DNA of 64,000 nt from an uncultured Clostridium sp. GTDB taxonomy: Bacteria; Bacillota; Clostridia; Lachnospirales; Lachnospiraceae. Of this stretch, positions 35,591 through 44,759 are shown in pieces; within the stretch, counting starts at the first letter, position 1; the number at the start of each line of letters is the position of its first letter. The translations under genes were made by a program, and so were the position numbers. The notes under the pieces were generated by a model. The model did not search any database, was not told the DNA's origin, and saw nothing but the letters and a program-made list of their open reading frames with translations. The stretch lies in NCBI GenBank assembly GCA_900539185.1, contig UQBG01000002.1, forward strand, positions 105,092 to 169,091, read 5' to 3'.

Positions 35591-35791
35591 TTAAACTCTT
35601 GTTACATTAACAGCCTGTGGGCCCTTTTCTCCTGTAACAACATCGAATTCAACAGCCTCGCCATCTTCCAATGACTTGAATCCTTCCATGTTCAGACCAG
35701 AGTAATGTACGAATACATCCTTACCTGACTCATCACTAATGAAACCGTAACCCTTTTGGCTATTAAACCACTTTACTGTACCTTTGCTCAT
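35591..35791 (-). CDS. csp: Cold-shock domain protein (CspA family)
   Basis: A 66-residue OB-fold RNA chaperone. RNP1 KGYGFI at residues 13-18 and RNP2 VFVHY at 26-30 are intact; FDVVTGEKGPQAVNV ends the domain as usual. Start 35791 has GGAGG 7 nt upstream. A promoter 48 bp upstream gives a short leader, unlike the long cold-responsive leader of E. coli cspA. Confidence 0.97.
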   Translation of the reverse strand: MSKGTVKWFNSQKGYGFISDESGKDVFVHYSGLNMEGFKSLEDGEAVEFDVVTGEKGPQAVNVTRV

Positions 35792-35838
35792 TTCTTAACC
35801 TCCAAAATCAAACTTGCGGCAGTACCTACCACATGGTT

Positions 35839-35867
35839 AGCCTACCATATTCAGGAAGTATCGTCAA
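35839..35867 (-). promoter_or_regulatory. Sigma-A promoter for csp
   Basis: On the minus strand TTGACG (35867-35862), a 17-nt spacer, TAGGCT (35844-35839). The rest of the 408-bp gap between csp and the DUF5688 gene is AT-rich and shows only this promoter and the opposite one at 36056. Confidence 0.65.
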
Positions 35868-36055
35868 GTAAAGTTCTCGTAAATTATCCAATAATTCCGC
35901 AAACAAAATTCGATATTTTTCTATCATTTTTGACATTTCAAAAATAATTATGAAAATTATTCTTGCTTTTTGTCTTATTTTGTTGTATTCTTTACTTGTG
36001 TAACCGGTAATCACCAGTTATTATTCTTATTTCTGATATTCGATAGTTTTCGCAT

Positions 36056-36084
36056 TTGGAACAATAAGGATTCATAATTACAAT
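36056..36084 (+). promoter_or_regulatory. Sigma-A promoter for the DUF5688 gene
   Basis: TTGGAA at 36056-36061, a 17-nt spacer, TACAAT at 36079-36084. The leader is about 108 nt and contains an isolated AAAGGAGG at 36096-36103 that is not followed by an ATG. Confidence 0.6.
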
Positions 36085-36199
36085 TCATTCACTGGAAAGG
36101 AGGCGCATTTTATCACAATCTTTCATACTGTATTCTACACAGTATTCTAATATCATTTTTTCTATTTTTCTAATATTTTCATGAAAGGGGAGTCACACT

Positions 36200-37129
36200 A
36201 TGACTTATAAGCAGTTTCTTAACTATGTAAAAGAGCAAAGCATCTACGAACTGGATCATCCAGAAGACTATCAGGCCTCCATCAACCACATCGTCAAGAA
36301 CAATTCTGTAGAACTGGATGGTATCTGCCTGCACAAACACGGAGAAGATCTGTCTCCCACCGTCTATCTGAACACCTTTTACCAGCAATATCTGGACGGA
36401 CGTCCTTTGAAAGCGATTCTGGGTGAGATTATGACTACTTTAAACAATGAGGTTCCGCATTTAGAGGTACCCGCCAGTTTATACGATGACTATGAATCGA
36501 TTCGTCCCCAGATCGTCTATCGCCTGGTGAACAAGGAAAAGAATCTGGAGCAGCTTAAGACCTGTCCACACCTTCCTTTCTGCGATCTGGCCATCACCTT
36601 TCGATGGATGGTTCATGCAGATTCACATGGCATAGCCTCTTCTCTTATTACCAACCGTGAGCTGGAGCTATGGAATGTAACCGTAGAAGAACTCTATCAT
36701 GTAGCCAAACTCAATACCAAACGGCTATTTCCGGCCACGATCCAGCCAATGAATGAACTACTGCAGGAATATATTGATGCCGATTCGGAACTTCAGAACC
36801 TATATGAGGAATTATCCACCCCTCTACCAATCTATATTCTCAGCAATCCTTATCGTATCAACGGCTCCACCTCTATGATCTACGATGGTGTCCTGTCCTC
36901 TTTTGCCATTAAACAGGGCTGTGATCTTTACATCCTTCCATCCAGCATTCATGAAGTTCTGCTGATTCCATCCAGTTTTTCGAATAATGAACAGGATTTA
37001 TTATCCATGGTCTATGATGCAAACCGTACTGTCGTAAGTGCTACCGATATTCTGTCAGACTCTATTTACCGCTATGACACTTCTCAGAATCGGGTCGTCC
37101 AGATTCAAAATCACTGGCGCAGATCCTAG
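36200..37129 (+). CDS. DUF5688 family protein
   Basis: A 309-residue soluble protein of the DUF5688 family, typical of Lachnospiraceae and often present in many copies per genome. It begins MTYKQFLNYVKEQ; mid-protein motifs include CDLAITFRWMVH, and the C-terminal half has YILSNPYRINGSTSMIYDGVL and YILPSSIHEVLLIP, usual for the family. No enzymatic motif or membrane segment is seen and its function is unknown. Start 36200 follows AAAGGGGAGTCACACT. It has its own promoter and terminator. Confidence 0.88.
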   Translation: MTYKQFLNYVKEQSIYELDHPEDYQASINHIVKNNSVELDGICLHKHGEDLSPTVYLNTFYQQYLDGRPLKAILGEIMTTLNNEVPHLEVPASLYDDYESIRPQIVYRLVNKEKNLEQLKTCPHLPFCDLAITFRWMVHADSHGIASSLITNRELELWNVTVEELYHVAKLNTKRLFPATIQPMNELLQEYIDADSELQNLYEELSTPLPIYILSNPYRINGSTSMIYDGVLSSFAIKQGCDLYILPSSIHEVLLIPSSFSNNEQDLLSMVYDANRTVVSATDILSDSIYRYDTSQNRVVQIQNHWRRS

Positions 37130-37145
37130 ATTCCTGTCATAGCAA

Positions 37146-37177
37146 ACGGGTTGTCACACTCTTTTGTGACAACCCGT
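37146..37177. terminator. Bidirectional terminator between the DUF5688 gene and hisC
   Basis: A 13-bp perfect stem (ACGGGTTGTCACA at 37146-37158, complement at 37165-37177) with a 6-nt loop in the convergent gap. T runs are modest on both sides. Confidence 0.8.
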
Positions 37178-37188
37178 CCTTCTTCCTA

Positions 37189-38241
37189 TCATTCACTTAA
37201 ATATTCCTTCAAAAACTTCAACAACGTCTCCATTTCTTCCGGTTTTCCAATGGTGATACGCAGATAGTTATCAATTCTTGGCTTATTAAAATATCGTACA
37301 TAGATTCCTTTTTTCTTAGCTGCTTCAAATATATCCTTTGCCTTTGCTGTTTTATGTGTTGCAAAGATAAAGTTTGCCTTTGATTCCGGGAATGTAAAGC
37401 CAAGCTTTTTCATTTCCTCTCCAAACTGCTCTCTGGTCCGAATGATTCCCGCAACCGTCTCCCGGAAGTATGCTTCATCCCGGATAGACTCTACACCCAG
37501 CAGCAGAGATGGCCGGTTCATTGTATAAGAATTGAACGAATACTTCACATCATTTAATGCCCGGATCAACTCCGGCTGGCCAATCGCATATCCGATTCGC
37601 AGTCCGGCCATCGACCGGGACTTTGAAAACGTCCGAACCACCAGCAGATTCTCATATTTATCAATCAACGAGAGTGCGGATGTCCCGCCGAAATCTACAT
37701 ATGCCTCATCAACAATCACAACAACATCCGGATTATGGCTTATGATATCCTCTACAAATTCCAGATCCTCTGCGATACCGGTTGGTGCATTCGGATTCGG
37801 GAAAACCACGCCACCATTTTCGCCATAGTAATCTTCTCTTCGGATCTTAAAGTTCTCATCTAATGCCGGCTGCTCATATGGGATCCGATACAGTTCCGCC
37901 CAGACATCATAAAAAGAATAGGTTATATCCGGAAACCGGATCGGCTTCTTTGCATTAAAAAACGTAAGAAATGCCATCGACAGCACATCATCCGAACCGA
38001 CACCTACAAACACCTGATCCGGATTTACTCCATGATACTCTGCCAAGGCATCCACCAGAGCTCCTGCTGTCGGATCCGGATACAGCCGCAGATCATCCAT
38101 ATTTTCTTTCACCATCTGAACACGCGGAGATGGTCCGTATGGATTCTCATTGGTATTCAGCTTAATCACGTTCTTTTCCTTTGGCTGTTCTCCGGGAACA
38201 TACGGCTCCACCCGTCTGATATTATCTCTCCACTGACTCAT
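37189..38241 (-). CDS. hisC: Histidinol-phosphate aminotransferase
   Basis: A 350-residue PLP enzyme converting imidazole-acetol phosphate and glutamate to histidinol phosphate. It shows KLNTNENPYGPSP near residue 28, DEAYVDFGG, and the PLP-lysine motif RTFSKSRSMAGLRIGYA. Start 38241 follows AGAAGGATACAAG. An extended -10 (TGCTACTAT) lies about 46 bp upstream. It is isolated from other his genes apart from hisJ 5 kb away. Confidence 0.93.
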   Translation of the reverse strand: MSQWRDNIRRVEPYVPGEQPKEKNVIKLNTNENPYGPSPRVQMVKENMDDLRLYPDPTAGALVDALAEYHGVNPDQVFVGVGSDDVLSMAFLTFFNAKKPIRFPDITYSFYDVWAELYRIPYEQPALDENFKIRREDYYGENGGVVFPNPNAPTGIAEDLEFVEDIISHNPDVVVIVDEAYVDFGGTSALSLIDKYENLLVVRTFSKSRSMAGLRIGYAIGQPELIRALNDVKYSFNSYTMNRPSLLLGVESIRDEAYFRETVAGIIRTREQFGEEMKKLGFTFPESKANFIFATHKTAKAKDIFEAAKKKGIYVRYFNKPRIDNYLRITIGKPEEMETLLKFLKEYLSE

Positions 38242-38321
38242 CTTGTATCCTTCTTTCTTGTCTCTTTCTCATTCCGATATAGGTGTATAGTAGCACACCC
38301 GGTGCTTCTATGCCAGTCTTT

Positions 38322-38984
38322 TTAGTATTCTTTTCGCTCCATAATACAGACAGAGAATCTATATGACATAAAAATCACTGCGGTTAACAACAGCACTCCA
38401 AGCAGACAGCCATTCAGCGCATGTGTGTTCATCCATCGTCCAAATCCTACCGCAGCTACCTTCACAGTTGCCGCAAAGCCTTTTATATAACTGATACCCC
38501 CAAACAGGACCAATGCACTGCCAAATATAAGCCAGCTTACAATTTTGCTTCTCTCTACGCCATATTTCAACCGTATCGGAATCAAAACAGCATCATATAC
38601 ACACAATACCATCAAAGACGCCAACAGACTCACCCACAGCTCCTTTGTGTCAATCTGTGTTTCCCGTACAAAGCTCATCCCGCGTACCATCCCATATGCC
38701 AATACTATGCCACCCCCTGCATACAACGCAGCCAGAAGATACTTTTCTCTCACATAAGTCTTCCGGCTGACCGGCATCGTCAACAGATATGGATATCCAT
38801 TCTCATATTCATCATATGCCATCGTTCCCATTGCCTGCATTGCCAGCAAAAACAGGATATAATTAATCACAAATATATATCCACTGTTCGTCATCATCAG
38901 AAATATTGAAATCACAAAAATAAGCACTAAGAACTTCCACTGTTTCTTTGTCAGTAAAAGATCCTTTATAAGTAACCCCTTCAT
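38322..38984 (-). CDS. ABC-2 transporter permease of a GntR-regulated exporter
   Basis: A 220-residue protein with six membrane helices; GYPYLLTMPVSRKTYVREKYL near residue 63 is the usual ABC-2 permease loop. It follows the ATPase with a one-base overlap. Together with the GntR gene it forms a YtrA/YtrB-like export operon; substrate unknown, though such operons often answer to cell-wall antibiotics. Confidence 0.85.
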   Translation of the reverse strand: MKGLLIKDLLLTKKQWKFLVLIFVISIFLMMTNSGYIFVINYILFLLAMQAMGTMAYDEYENGYPYLLTMPVSRKTYVREKYLLAALYAGGGIVLAYGMVRGMSFVRETQIDTKELWVSLLASLMVLCVYDAVLIPIRLKYGVERSKIVSWLIFGSALVLFGGISYIKGFAATVKVAAVGFGRWMNTHALNGCLLGVLLLTAVIFMSYRFSVCIMERKEY

Positions 38985-39832
38985 TATCTGTCACCTCGAA
39001 TCATCAGTTCTATCACATCATCGATCGTACACTTCTCAATCACGATTCCCGGCACACATTCCCTATAGAATCGAACCTGATTGGTAAGGCATCGATAACC
39101 AAATCGTCCCAGTTCCCTGGCAATGATATATCGTTTATCCATCTCCCGATACTGTTCCTCTGTCACTTTCAGAATTCCATATTCACTCAGTAGTACATCT
39201 GTATCCTCGTGCAAAAGGCAGCTTCCTTTCGCTATCATATAGATTTCATCACAGAATTCTTCCAGATCACTTGATATATGAGAACTAATCAATATAGAAC
39301 GGCCCTCGTTTTCCATATAGTCCCGAAGAATCTGTATCATTTCATCTCTTGCTATAACATCCAGCCCCGTGGTTGGTTCATCCAGAATCAAAAGTTCCGC
39401 ATGATGTGATATTGCCAGAAGCAAATGCAGCTTTGCCTTCATGCCGGTTGAGAATTCCCGTACCTTCTTATCAAGCGGCAGCTGAAATCTTTGGCACAGT
39501 TCCAGAAATTCCTGTTTCTGAAAATCCTTATATATCTTCTGCATAATGGTATGAATCTCCATGATCGTAAAATATCCACACACTCCAGAATCCGGAAGCA
39601 CAACTCCAACCCGCTGTCTGATATCTGTGTCCAGACAGGTTACCGTTTTTCCGTCTAATTTTATTTCTCCTGCATCCGGGCGTATGATTCCCAGTAATAT
39701 CTTTATTACTGTACTTTTCCCCGCTCCGTTCGGGCCAACAAATCCAACGATTCTTCCCTCCGGCAGACACATCGAATAATCCAACTGAAATCCCTCATAC
39801 CTCTTTTTCACATGATTCAATGTCAAATTCAT
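38984..39832 (-). CDS. ABC transporter ATP-binding protein of a GntR-regulated exporter
   Basis: A 282-residue ABC ATPase: Walker A GPNGAGKST near residue 33, signature REFSTGMKAKLHL, Walker B LLILDEPTTGLD, and switch SSHISSD. A C-terminal extension of about 80 residues follows the nucleotide-binding domain. It overlaps gntR by 4 bp and the permease by 1 bp. Confidence 0.95.
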   Translation of the reverse strand: MNLTLNHVKKRYEGFQLDYSMCLPEGRIVGFVGPNGAGKSTVIKILLGIIRPDAGEIKLDGKTVTCLDTDIRQRVGVVLPDSGVCGYFTIMEIHTIMQKIYKDFQKQEFLELCQRFQLPLDKKVREFSTGMKAKLHLLLAISHHAELLILDEPTTGLDVIARDEMIQILRDYMENEGRSILISSHISSDLEEFCDEIYMIAKGSCLLHEDTDVLLSEYGILKVTEEQYREMDKRYIIARELGRFGYRCLTNQVRFYRECVPGIVIEKCTIDDVIELMIRGDR

Positions 39833-40206
39833 ATCATATCCTCCAACACCAGTTGATACATCTCTTCCATCTCACTCCGGCTCATCCCGCAGCTCTTTCC
39901 TTTTCGAATCGCCTGTTCCATCAGTTGTTCTACCTCTCTGCGCTGTTCTTCCAACATCAGTTCCTGATTGGCACTGGTTACAAAGCTTCCCTTTCCATGA
40001 ACCGTTATTATAAATCCTTCCTGTTCCAACTCATCATACGCTTTCTTCACCGTTAACGCACTCACTCGTATTTCCTTTGACAGGCTTCGAACAGAAGGCA
40101 ACATATCATTTTCTTTCAACCTTCCTTTCACGATACTGTCTTTTATTTGTTCAACGATCTGTTCATAGATTGGTTGAAACGATGAATTATTAATAATGAT
40201 ATTCAT
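39829..40206 (-). CDS. GntR family regulator, YtrA subfamily
   Basis: A 125-residue repressor. The winged helix spans about residues 10-75 (PIYEQIVEQIKDSIVKGRL, LPSVRSLSKEIRVSALTVKKAYDEL, GSFVTS). The short C-terminal helical tail is that of the YtrA group, which lacks a large ligand-binding domain. It is the first gene of its operon, and the promoter just upstream carries an inverted repeat that is probably its own operator. Confidence 0.93.
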   Translation of the reverse strand: MNIIINNSSFQPIYEQIVEQIKDSIVKGRLKENDMLPSVRSLSKEIRVSALTVKKAYDELEQEGFIITVHGKGSFVTSANQELMLEEQRREVEQLMEQAIRKGKSCGMSRSEMEEMYQLVLEDMI

Positions 40207-40225
40207 TCCGGCTCCTCCTTTGTAA

Positions 40226-40256
40226 ACAGTATATAACAGTATATAACTGTTGTCAA
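40226..40256 (-). promoter_or_regulatory. gntR promoter with embedded operator
   Basis: On the minus strand TTGACA (40256-40251), exactly 17 nt, TATACT (40233-40228): a near-consensus promoter. The spacer contains the perfect inverted repeat ACAGT-ATATA-ACTGT at 40236-40250, and a third ACAGT half-site at 40226-40230 overlaps the -10. A bound repressor would block polymerase. Confidence 0.8.
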
Positions 40257-40288
40257 ATAAAAAAAGAACGGCATTATCTGCCGTTCTT
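40257..40288 (-). terminator. Terminator of the ECF/DUF1893 operon
   Basis: A perfect 10-bp stem (AAGAACGGCA at 40264-40273, complement at 40279-40288), 5-nt loop, then a T run on the minus strand down to 40257. It overlaps the last codons of DUF1893 and ends right at the gntR -35. Confidence 0.9.
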
Positions 40289-40702
40289 CAATTCCTTTAT
40301 CTTATTACGAATCGCCGACACCGCTTCTTCCGATGTACGACAGTCTCTTACTGCCGCTTCCATGGGACACCCACCGGTATTCATACGATTCCTGATTTCA
40401 GGTACCACCTGATCTGCTATGATTGACACGCCATTCTGCTTTAACACCTGATAAGCACTTTCACTGGCTACAGGGGTATATACCTCTGCGATTCCCAGTT
40501 GAACATACAGATAGGCTGTCGCTTGTCCAATCACCTTATCTGCTCCCGAATAGCCGTCTAACGGAACTTTCTGATCCAGCCAGTCTAACAGAGGCTTTAC
40601 TCCCCGTTCCCGACTGGTATATACAGAATCTCCCTTATATAATACACATGTATATGTTCCTTCCTCCAAACACTTTTTTGCCTGCCTGGTATCTGCATTC
40701 AT
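40274..40702 (-). CDS. DUF1893 (TM1506-like) protein
   Basis: A 142-residue protein of the DUF1893 family, whose structural representative TM1506 has a cytidine-deaminase-like fold. It shows CVLYKGDSVYTSRERGVKPLL near residue 20, ADKVIGQATAYLYVQLG, and a C-terminal GGCPMEAAVRD. No classical HAE/PCxxC deaminase motif is present. Start 40702 has GAGAGG 9 nt upstream, and the preceding ECF gene stops one base before it, so the two are tightly coupled. Function unknown. Confidence 0.85.
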   Translation of the reverse strand: MNADTRQAKKCLEEGTYTCVLYKGDSVYTSRERGVKPLLDWLDQKVPLDGYSGADKVIGQATAYLYVQLGIAEVYTPVASESAYQVLKQNGVSIIADQVVPEIRNRMNTGGCPMEAAVRDCRTSEEAVSAIRNKIKELKNGR

Positions 40703-40703
40703 A

Positions 40704-41273
40704 TTATACATCCTCTCGGCTTCGGTTTCCTACCCAGTACATCAAAAGTGGCAGGAATGCCCACTGCAGAATCAATCCCGGCAGTCCGGTTACAATACTT
40801 GTCCAGATAACGGATACCGGAATCGTTATCTGATTCAGAACATATGCCGCAAACAAGATTGCCAGTGCCCGAATTCCTCTACCTGCTGCCTGTGCGATTA
40901 AAACCTTACAGATGGTAGGCATTTTTGCATTTCTTAACAGTCCTGCACACAATCCATAGATACATAACTCGATCATCATAAACGGAAGCATACCGGCCTT
41001 TGGCATTCCGGATAATGCAAAGCTGGCCAAAGGTCCGAACAGTCCGGCGATCGCTCCTGCATATGGTCCCGCAATCAAACCAACCAGCAGAATCGGAAGA
41101 TGCATCGGCAGAAAGGTTTCACCCAATGCTGTTCCAAGCCCGGATACAGCACCGATTACATGAAAGATCTGCGGCAGTGCTACTGCAGCAACAATCGCCG
41201 TAACAGTTGCTATCGTCTGCTCCTTTATTGTCAGCTTTCTAAGCGTTATTTCTCTTGCTGTCTTTGTAGTCAT
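40704..41273 (-). CDS. ECF transporter S component
   Basis: A 189-residue membrane protein with about six helices. GLGTALGETFLPMHLPILLVG and AGPYAGAIAGLFGPLASFALSG are typical of the substrate-binding S component of energy-coupling factor vitamin transporters. The shared EcfA1-A2-T module is not in the window. Start 41273 has AAAGGAG 8 nt upstream. The substrate is not evident; the coupled DUF1893 gene is the only clue. Confidence 0.88.
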   Translation of the reverse strand: MTTKTAREITLRKLTIKEQTIATVTAIVAAVALPQIFHVIGAVSGLGTALGETFLPMHLPILLVGLIAGPYAGAIAGLFGPLASFALSGMPKAGMLPFMMIELCIYGLCAGLLRNAKMPTICKVLIAQAAGRGIRALAILFAAYVLNQITIPVSVIWTSIVTGLPGLILQWAFLPLLMYWVGNRSREDV

Positions 41274-41347
41274 AATTTTTCTCCTTTCAGTCACTTCAAT
41301 AAATCTCTTTTTATGTTAGCATATTTTTTTTCATCTGACCAGTCATT

Positions 41348-43756
41348 CTATGGAAGATATCCATAAACAGACATTCTGTCGACTCCGTCCGAAGTAAGAA
41401 TAACTGCTCCCACTTCTTTTGTACAATACCAGCGGACGCCTGCTGTCTCCAGTCGCTCCAACGTCTCCTCATGCGGATGCCCATATCGATTATTTCTTCC
41501 ACAGGATATCAGCCCTATCACAGGCCGAACCGCATCCAGAAACGCTTCGGAGGAGGCTCCGGAAGAACCATGATGCCCAACCTTCAGCACATCGTAATCA
41601 TACAGCTCCTCACATTCTCGCAAAGACTTCATAAGTTCCGCCTCTCCGGTCGCTTCCAGATCTCCGGTAAACAGCATACGGAAATGCCGATACCGGAGTG
41701 CTATTACCATGGAACGATTATTCTTATCTGTATTTTCCATTTCTTCCTCACCATCAACCGGATACAGGCATTGAAATGTAACACAATCTACCTCCAGTTT
41801 CTCTCCTGCATCGAGCAGAAGAATCCGAATACCGGCTTTCTCTGCTTGTACAAGCAGTTCCTGAAACTCCCGATCTGTCTGTGCCAGCTTCGGAACTACC
41901 AGATACCGAATCGTAAGTTCCCGGTCAACTGACAAACCTATCAGTTCCTGAATCCCATTCACATGATCCTCATCCATATGACTGACAAACACATAGTCCA
42001 GAGTTCTACTGCCATAATATCGAAGTGCCGGCAAAATCACGTATTCTCCGATAGTGCTCCGTGAACTGCTGCCTCCATCCATCAGAACATGACTTCCTCC
42101 GGGCGTTTCGATAAGAATTCCGTCCCCCTGGCCGACATCCAGCATAACGATACGCACCTGACCGCCTTCCCTTCGAAATAGCATCAGAACTATCAGGCCC
42201 AGCACTGCAACCGATGTCAGCCTCCGTCGATATCGATATGCCAGCCCCAATAAAATGAGCAGTCCATAATAAACTCCCAGTTGCCATAGCTTAATCTCTC
42301 CGGCATGCCATACGCTCCCCGGCAATCGGTCTGCGATCTGACACAGCCAAAAGAAGATCTGCAATATCCATCTGCACGGAAGCAACACAATACCACTCAG
42401 AAACGGCCAGATCGGATACAGAATCAACCCAAGCAGCCCACAGATTACTACCGGTGTCACCAGCGGTACCACCACCAGATTCAGGAATACACTATAAACC
42501 GGATATTCATAGTAAAAGTACAACACAATCGGTCCGGTTACCAACTGCAGAATCATTCCTGTTCGCAGTGCTTTTGTTAGTCGCCCAAGCCAATGCCGTC
42601 TCCCTTTTTCTGTCTTCCGGTTTCCGTTTTTGATCCGATGCTCTTCCTCAGACTGAAAGAACCACTCTTCTACGATAGGAACAATCATACCCAATGTAAA
42701 AACGGCACCAAACGATAACCAAAATCCGGCATCCATCAACCGCCATGGATTTTCTATCAGAATGATCAGACATGCCAGCCCCAATGCTGTTCCGGTATCA
42801 TAGGTTCTTCCCAGCATATCGCCTCCGATCATCAACCCAAACATAATAACCGCCCGAACGGTCGAACCGCTAAAACCCGTTAGCCATCCATAGGCCGCAA
42901 GCAATATAATCACAGGGACTCCAGCTCCGATATAAGAACAGTGCAGGCGCCGTAGCAACCGATAAAAGGTGCTGCCCAATATCGACAGATGTAGACCTGA
43001 TATCGCCAGTATGTGTGCAATCCCATTTCTCTGATAAAGTTTTTTCGTATATGCATCCATCTCACCGGTGTCTCCTAACAGCATGGCATTCATAATCCCA
43101 GCCTCCCGTTCTGGCAATGTCACATCAAATACCGATTGCGCCTGCATCTTCAGTTGAACCAACCATCTTCGAATCGGTGCATATCCATCCCGATATACAA
43201 CCAGACTCTGGGTACTCCCCAGAAAATCAATCCCTCTGGCGCGATAATAAACAGCACTGTTAAATTCTCCGGGATTCGTCGGTTCCTGTGGCTTCCATAA
43301 TCGGATCCGTGCCTGTATCTCATCTCCGATCCGAAGCGTTTCCCCCGTCGTGTCATAGATCCGCACGATATAAACCGCCGTCACTCGATAACCGTTTCCC
43401 TGTATCTCGTCCGTCTGTACCAGAAGAACCCTGCGTTCCTGCTGTTCTTCTATTCGTTTTACCTGTCCGGTAATCTCACATTCCTCCGCCTGTCCTCCCT
43501 GATACCGATCCAGATTATCCGAATACGCATCCGGGATTTCACAGCGATATCCATTTATAGCTCCCAACAGTCCACATACCGCATAAATAAAAAATGGCAT
43601 GCACTGTTGCCCCTTCTTTCTGAATCTGAACCATACCAGACCAAAAAGAACCAAGCCAACAGCCATGCCAACCCCCATTGTCATGTGCAAAATTCTTTCT
43701 ATGCTCATCCCTGCTACAAACGCCACGACTCCAAACAACAGTGGTCGTTTGATCAT
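41348..43756 (-). CDS. comEC: DNA internalisation competence protein ComEC/Rec2
   Basis: An 802-residue inner-membrane channel for single-stranded DNA uptake. Domains in order: DUF4131 N-terminal region with OB-like part (about 30-190), the competence core with many helices (HILAISGLHLSILG near 250 and TGFSGSTVRAVIMF near 295), and a C-terminal metallo-beta-lactamase domain (MLDVGQGDGILIETPGG, FVSHMDEDHVNG, VGHHGSSGASS). All three parts are intact. Start 43756 has no good ribosome site close by, suggesting coupling to the GerMN gene ending 10 bp upstream. Confidence 0.95.
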   Translation of the reverse strand: MIKRPLLFGVVAFVAGMSIERILHMTMGVGMAVGLVLFGLVWFRFRKKGQQCMPFFIYAVCGLLGAINGYRCEIPDAYSDNLDRYQGGQAEECEITGQVKRIEEQQERRVLLVQTDEIQGNGYRVTAVYIVRIYDTTGETLRIGDEIQARIRLWKPQEPTNPGEFNSAVYYRARGIDFLGSTQSLVVYRDGYAPIRRWLVQLKMQAQSVFDVTLPEREAGIMNAMLLGDTGEMDAYTKKLYQRNGIAHILAISGLHLSILGSTFYRLLRRLHCSYIGAGVPVIILLAAYGWLTGFSGSTVRAVIMFGLMIGGDMLGRTYDTGTALGLACLIILIENPWRLMDAGFWLSFGAVFTLGMIVPIVEEWFFQSEEEHRIKNGNRKTEKGRRHWLGRLTKALRTGMILQLVTGPIVLYFYYEYPVYSVFLNLVVVPLVTPVVICGLLGLILYPIWPFLSGIVLLPCRWILQIFFWLCQIADRLPGSVWHAGEIKLWQLGVYYGLLILLGLAYRYRRRLTSVAVLGLIVLMLFRREGGQVRIVMLDVGQGDGILIETPGGSHVLMDGGSSSRSTIGEYVILPALRYYGSRTLDYVFVSHMDEDHVNGIQELIGLSVDRELTIRYLVVPKLAQTDREFQELLVQAEKAGIRILLLDAGEKLEVDCVTFQCLYPVDGEEEMENTDKNNRSMVIALRYRHFRMLFTGDLEATGEAELMKSLRECEELYDYDVLKVGHHGSSGASSEAFLDAVRPVIGLISCGRNNRYGHPHEETLERLETAGVRWYCTKEVGAVILTSDGVDRMSVYGYLP

Positions 43757-43765
43757 GTTCTGTTA

Positions 43766-44740
43766 TTACACATCCTTACTTTTTAATGGCAGCTCCACTT
43801 CCTCCGGTTCTACCATATCCATTTCCTGTTCGAACATACCGTCAAATGGTATCGTTTCTCTATAAAACGCCTGTTTCTCTCCATTAATCAGGAACTGTAC
43901 CTTATTGATCGTCGGAAGTGCACACAACGAATTCACAATGGAATAAATCGTCACCATATCCATACAGCTATCCAGTGTATTATTGAACTCACCGGACAGA
44001 TCCACGTAGCACACACCATCCTTAATCGATATCTTTTTTAATGTTGTTCCAACCGGAATGGTTGGATTATAGCCGTCCCGCAACGGCCCTGTGATAAGTG
44101 ATTCGATTACCAGCTGCTCCAGAGAAACATTATTTGTTATTTCCACCGACTTATCGTATTCTACCAGCATGTCCCCGGTTTCATTTGCAAAATACAGGGT
44201 TATAACACCCTTTTGCAGATATCCGCCTTCCGCCTCTGCATTGACAAAAGATACTTCATCATATGTCTCGATCGTATTTCCATTCTCCATCATTGTAGAG
44301 GAGTCATAGATTTCAAACTGTACGTTGCTGACATAATCCAACTGACAAAGTGTATTCGTAATTGCAGCCTTTGACAATACCTCCACATAGGAATCATCCA
44401 GTTCATTTGCTACATTTACACGCATCTGCAACATATGTGTGTCGGTATTATAATAGTACCATACTACCTTCATAGAACTTGGTATCAGGTTCGTCTGTCC
44501 TTCTATGTTCTTCTGAAACAGATTTGAAAGCAGATCCGAAATCACTTCATCCTCCGTCTGATTCGCATCCACCGTATATACCTTTGAAAGTAGTTCGTAC
44601 TTCACCGGATCTATATAATACATATAGATACTGCCCTCTGTCAGCTCCGTACTCTCAGTCGATGTTGTCTCGGAGCCGGAACAGCCTGTTAATGTCCAGA
44701 TCAGGCAGATCGACAGCAATATACCAAACCATCGTTTCAT
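43766..44740 (-). CDS. GerMN domain lipoprotein
   Basis: A 324-residue lipoprotein: signal peptide with lipobox LTGC (Cys20) and a Ser/Thr-rich linker. Two GerMN domains follow, about residues 35-165 and 165-300; VTLYFANETGDMLVEYD and LEQLVIESLITGP, then KISIKDGVCYVDLSGEF mark the second. GerM in Bacillus acts in spore assembly; in Actinobacteria the GerMN lipoprotein LpqB works with the MtrAB two-component system. Here it follows a histidine kinase by 19 bp, so a similar sensor-accessory role is plausible. Confidence 0.9.
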   Translation of the reverse strand: MKRWFGILLSICLIWTLTGCSGSETTSTESTELTEGSIYMYYIDPVKYELLSKVYTVDANQTEDEVISDLLSNLFQKNIEGQTNLIPSSMKVVWYYYNTDTHMLQMRVNVANELDDSYVEVLSKAAITNTLCQLDYVSNVQFEIYDSSTMMENGNTIETYDEVSFVNAEAEGGYLQKGVITLYFANETGDMLVEYDKSVEITNNVSLEQLVIESLITGPLRDGYNPTIPVGTTLKKISIKDGVCYVDLSGEFNNTLDSCMDMVTIYSIVNSLCALPTINKVQFLINGEKQAFYRETIPFDGMFEQEMDMVEPEEVELPLKSKDV

Positions 44741-44759
44741 TCTTCCTACACTCCCCTTC

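Noticed and set aside
35792..36014. 62-codon minus-strand frame upstream of csp and a possible cold-responsive leader
   Set aside because: A clear promoter at 35839-35867 starts transcription downstream of most of it, and the frame has no ribosome site.
36096..36180. AAAGGAGG followed by a hydrophobic 25-codon frame starting at ATT
   Set aside because: ATT starts are very rare and the frame is AT-rich low complexity; it is more likely part of the DUF5688 leader.
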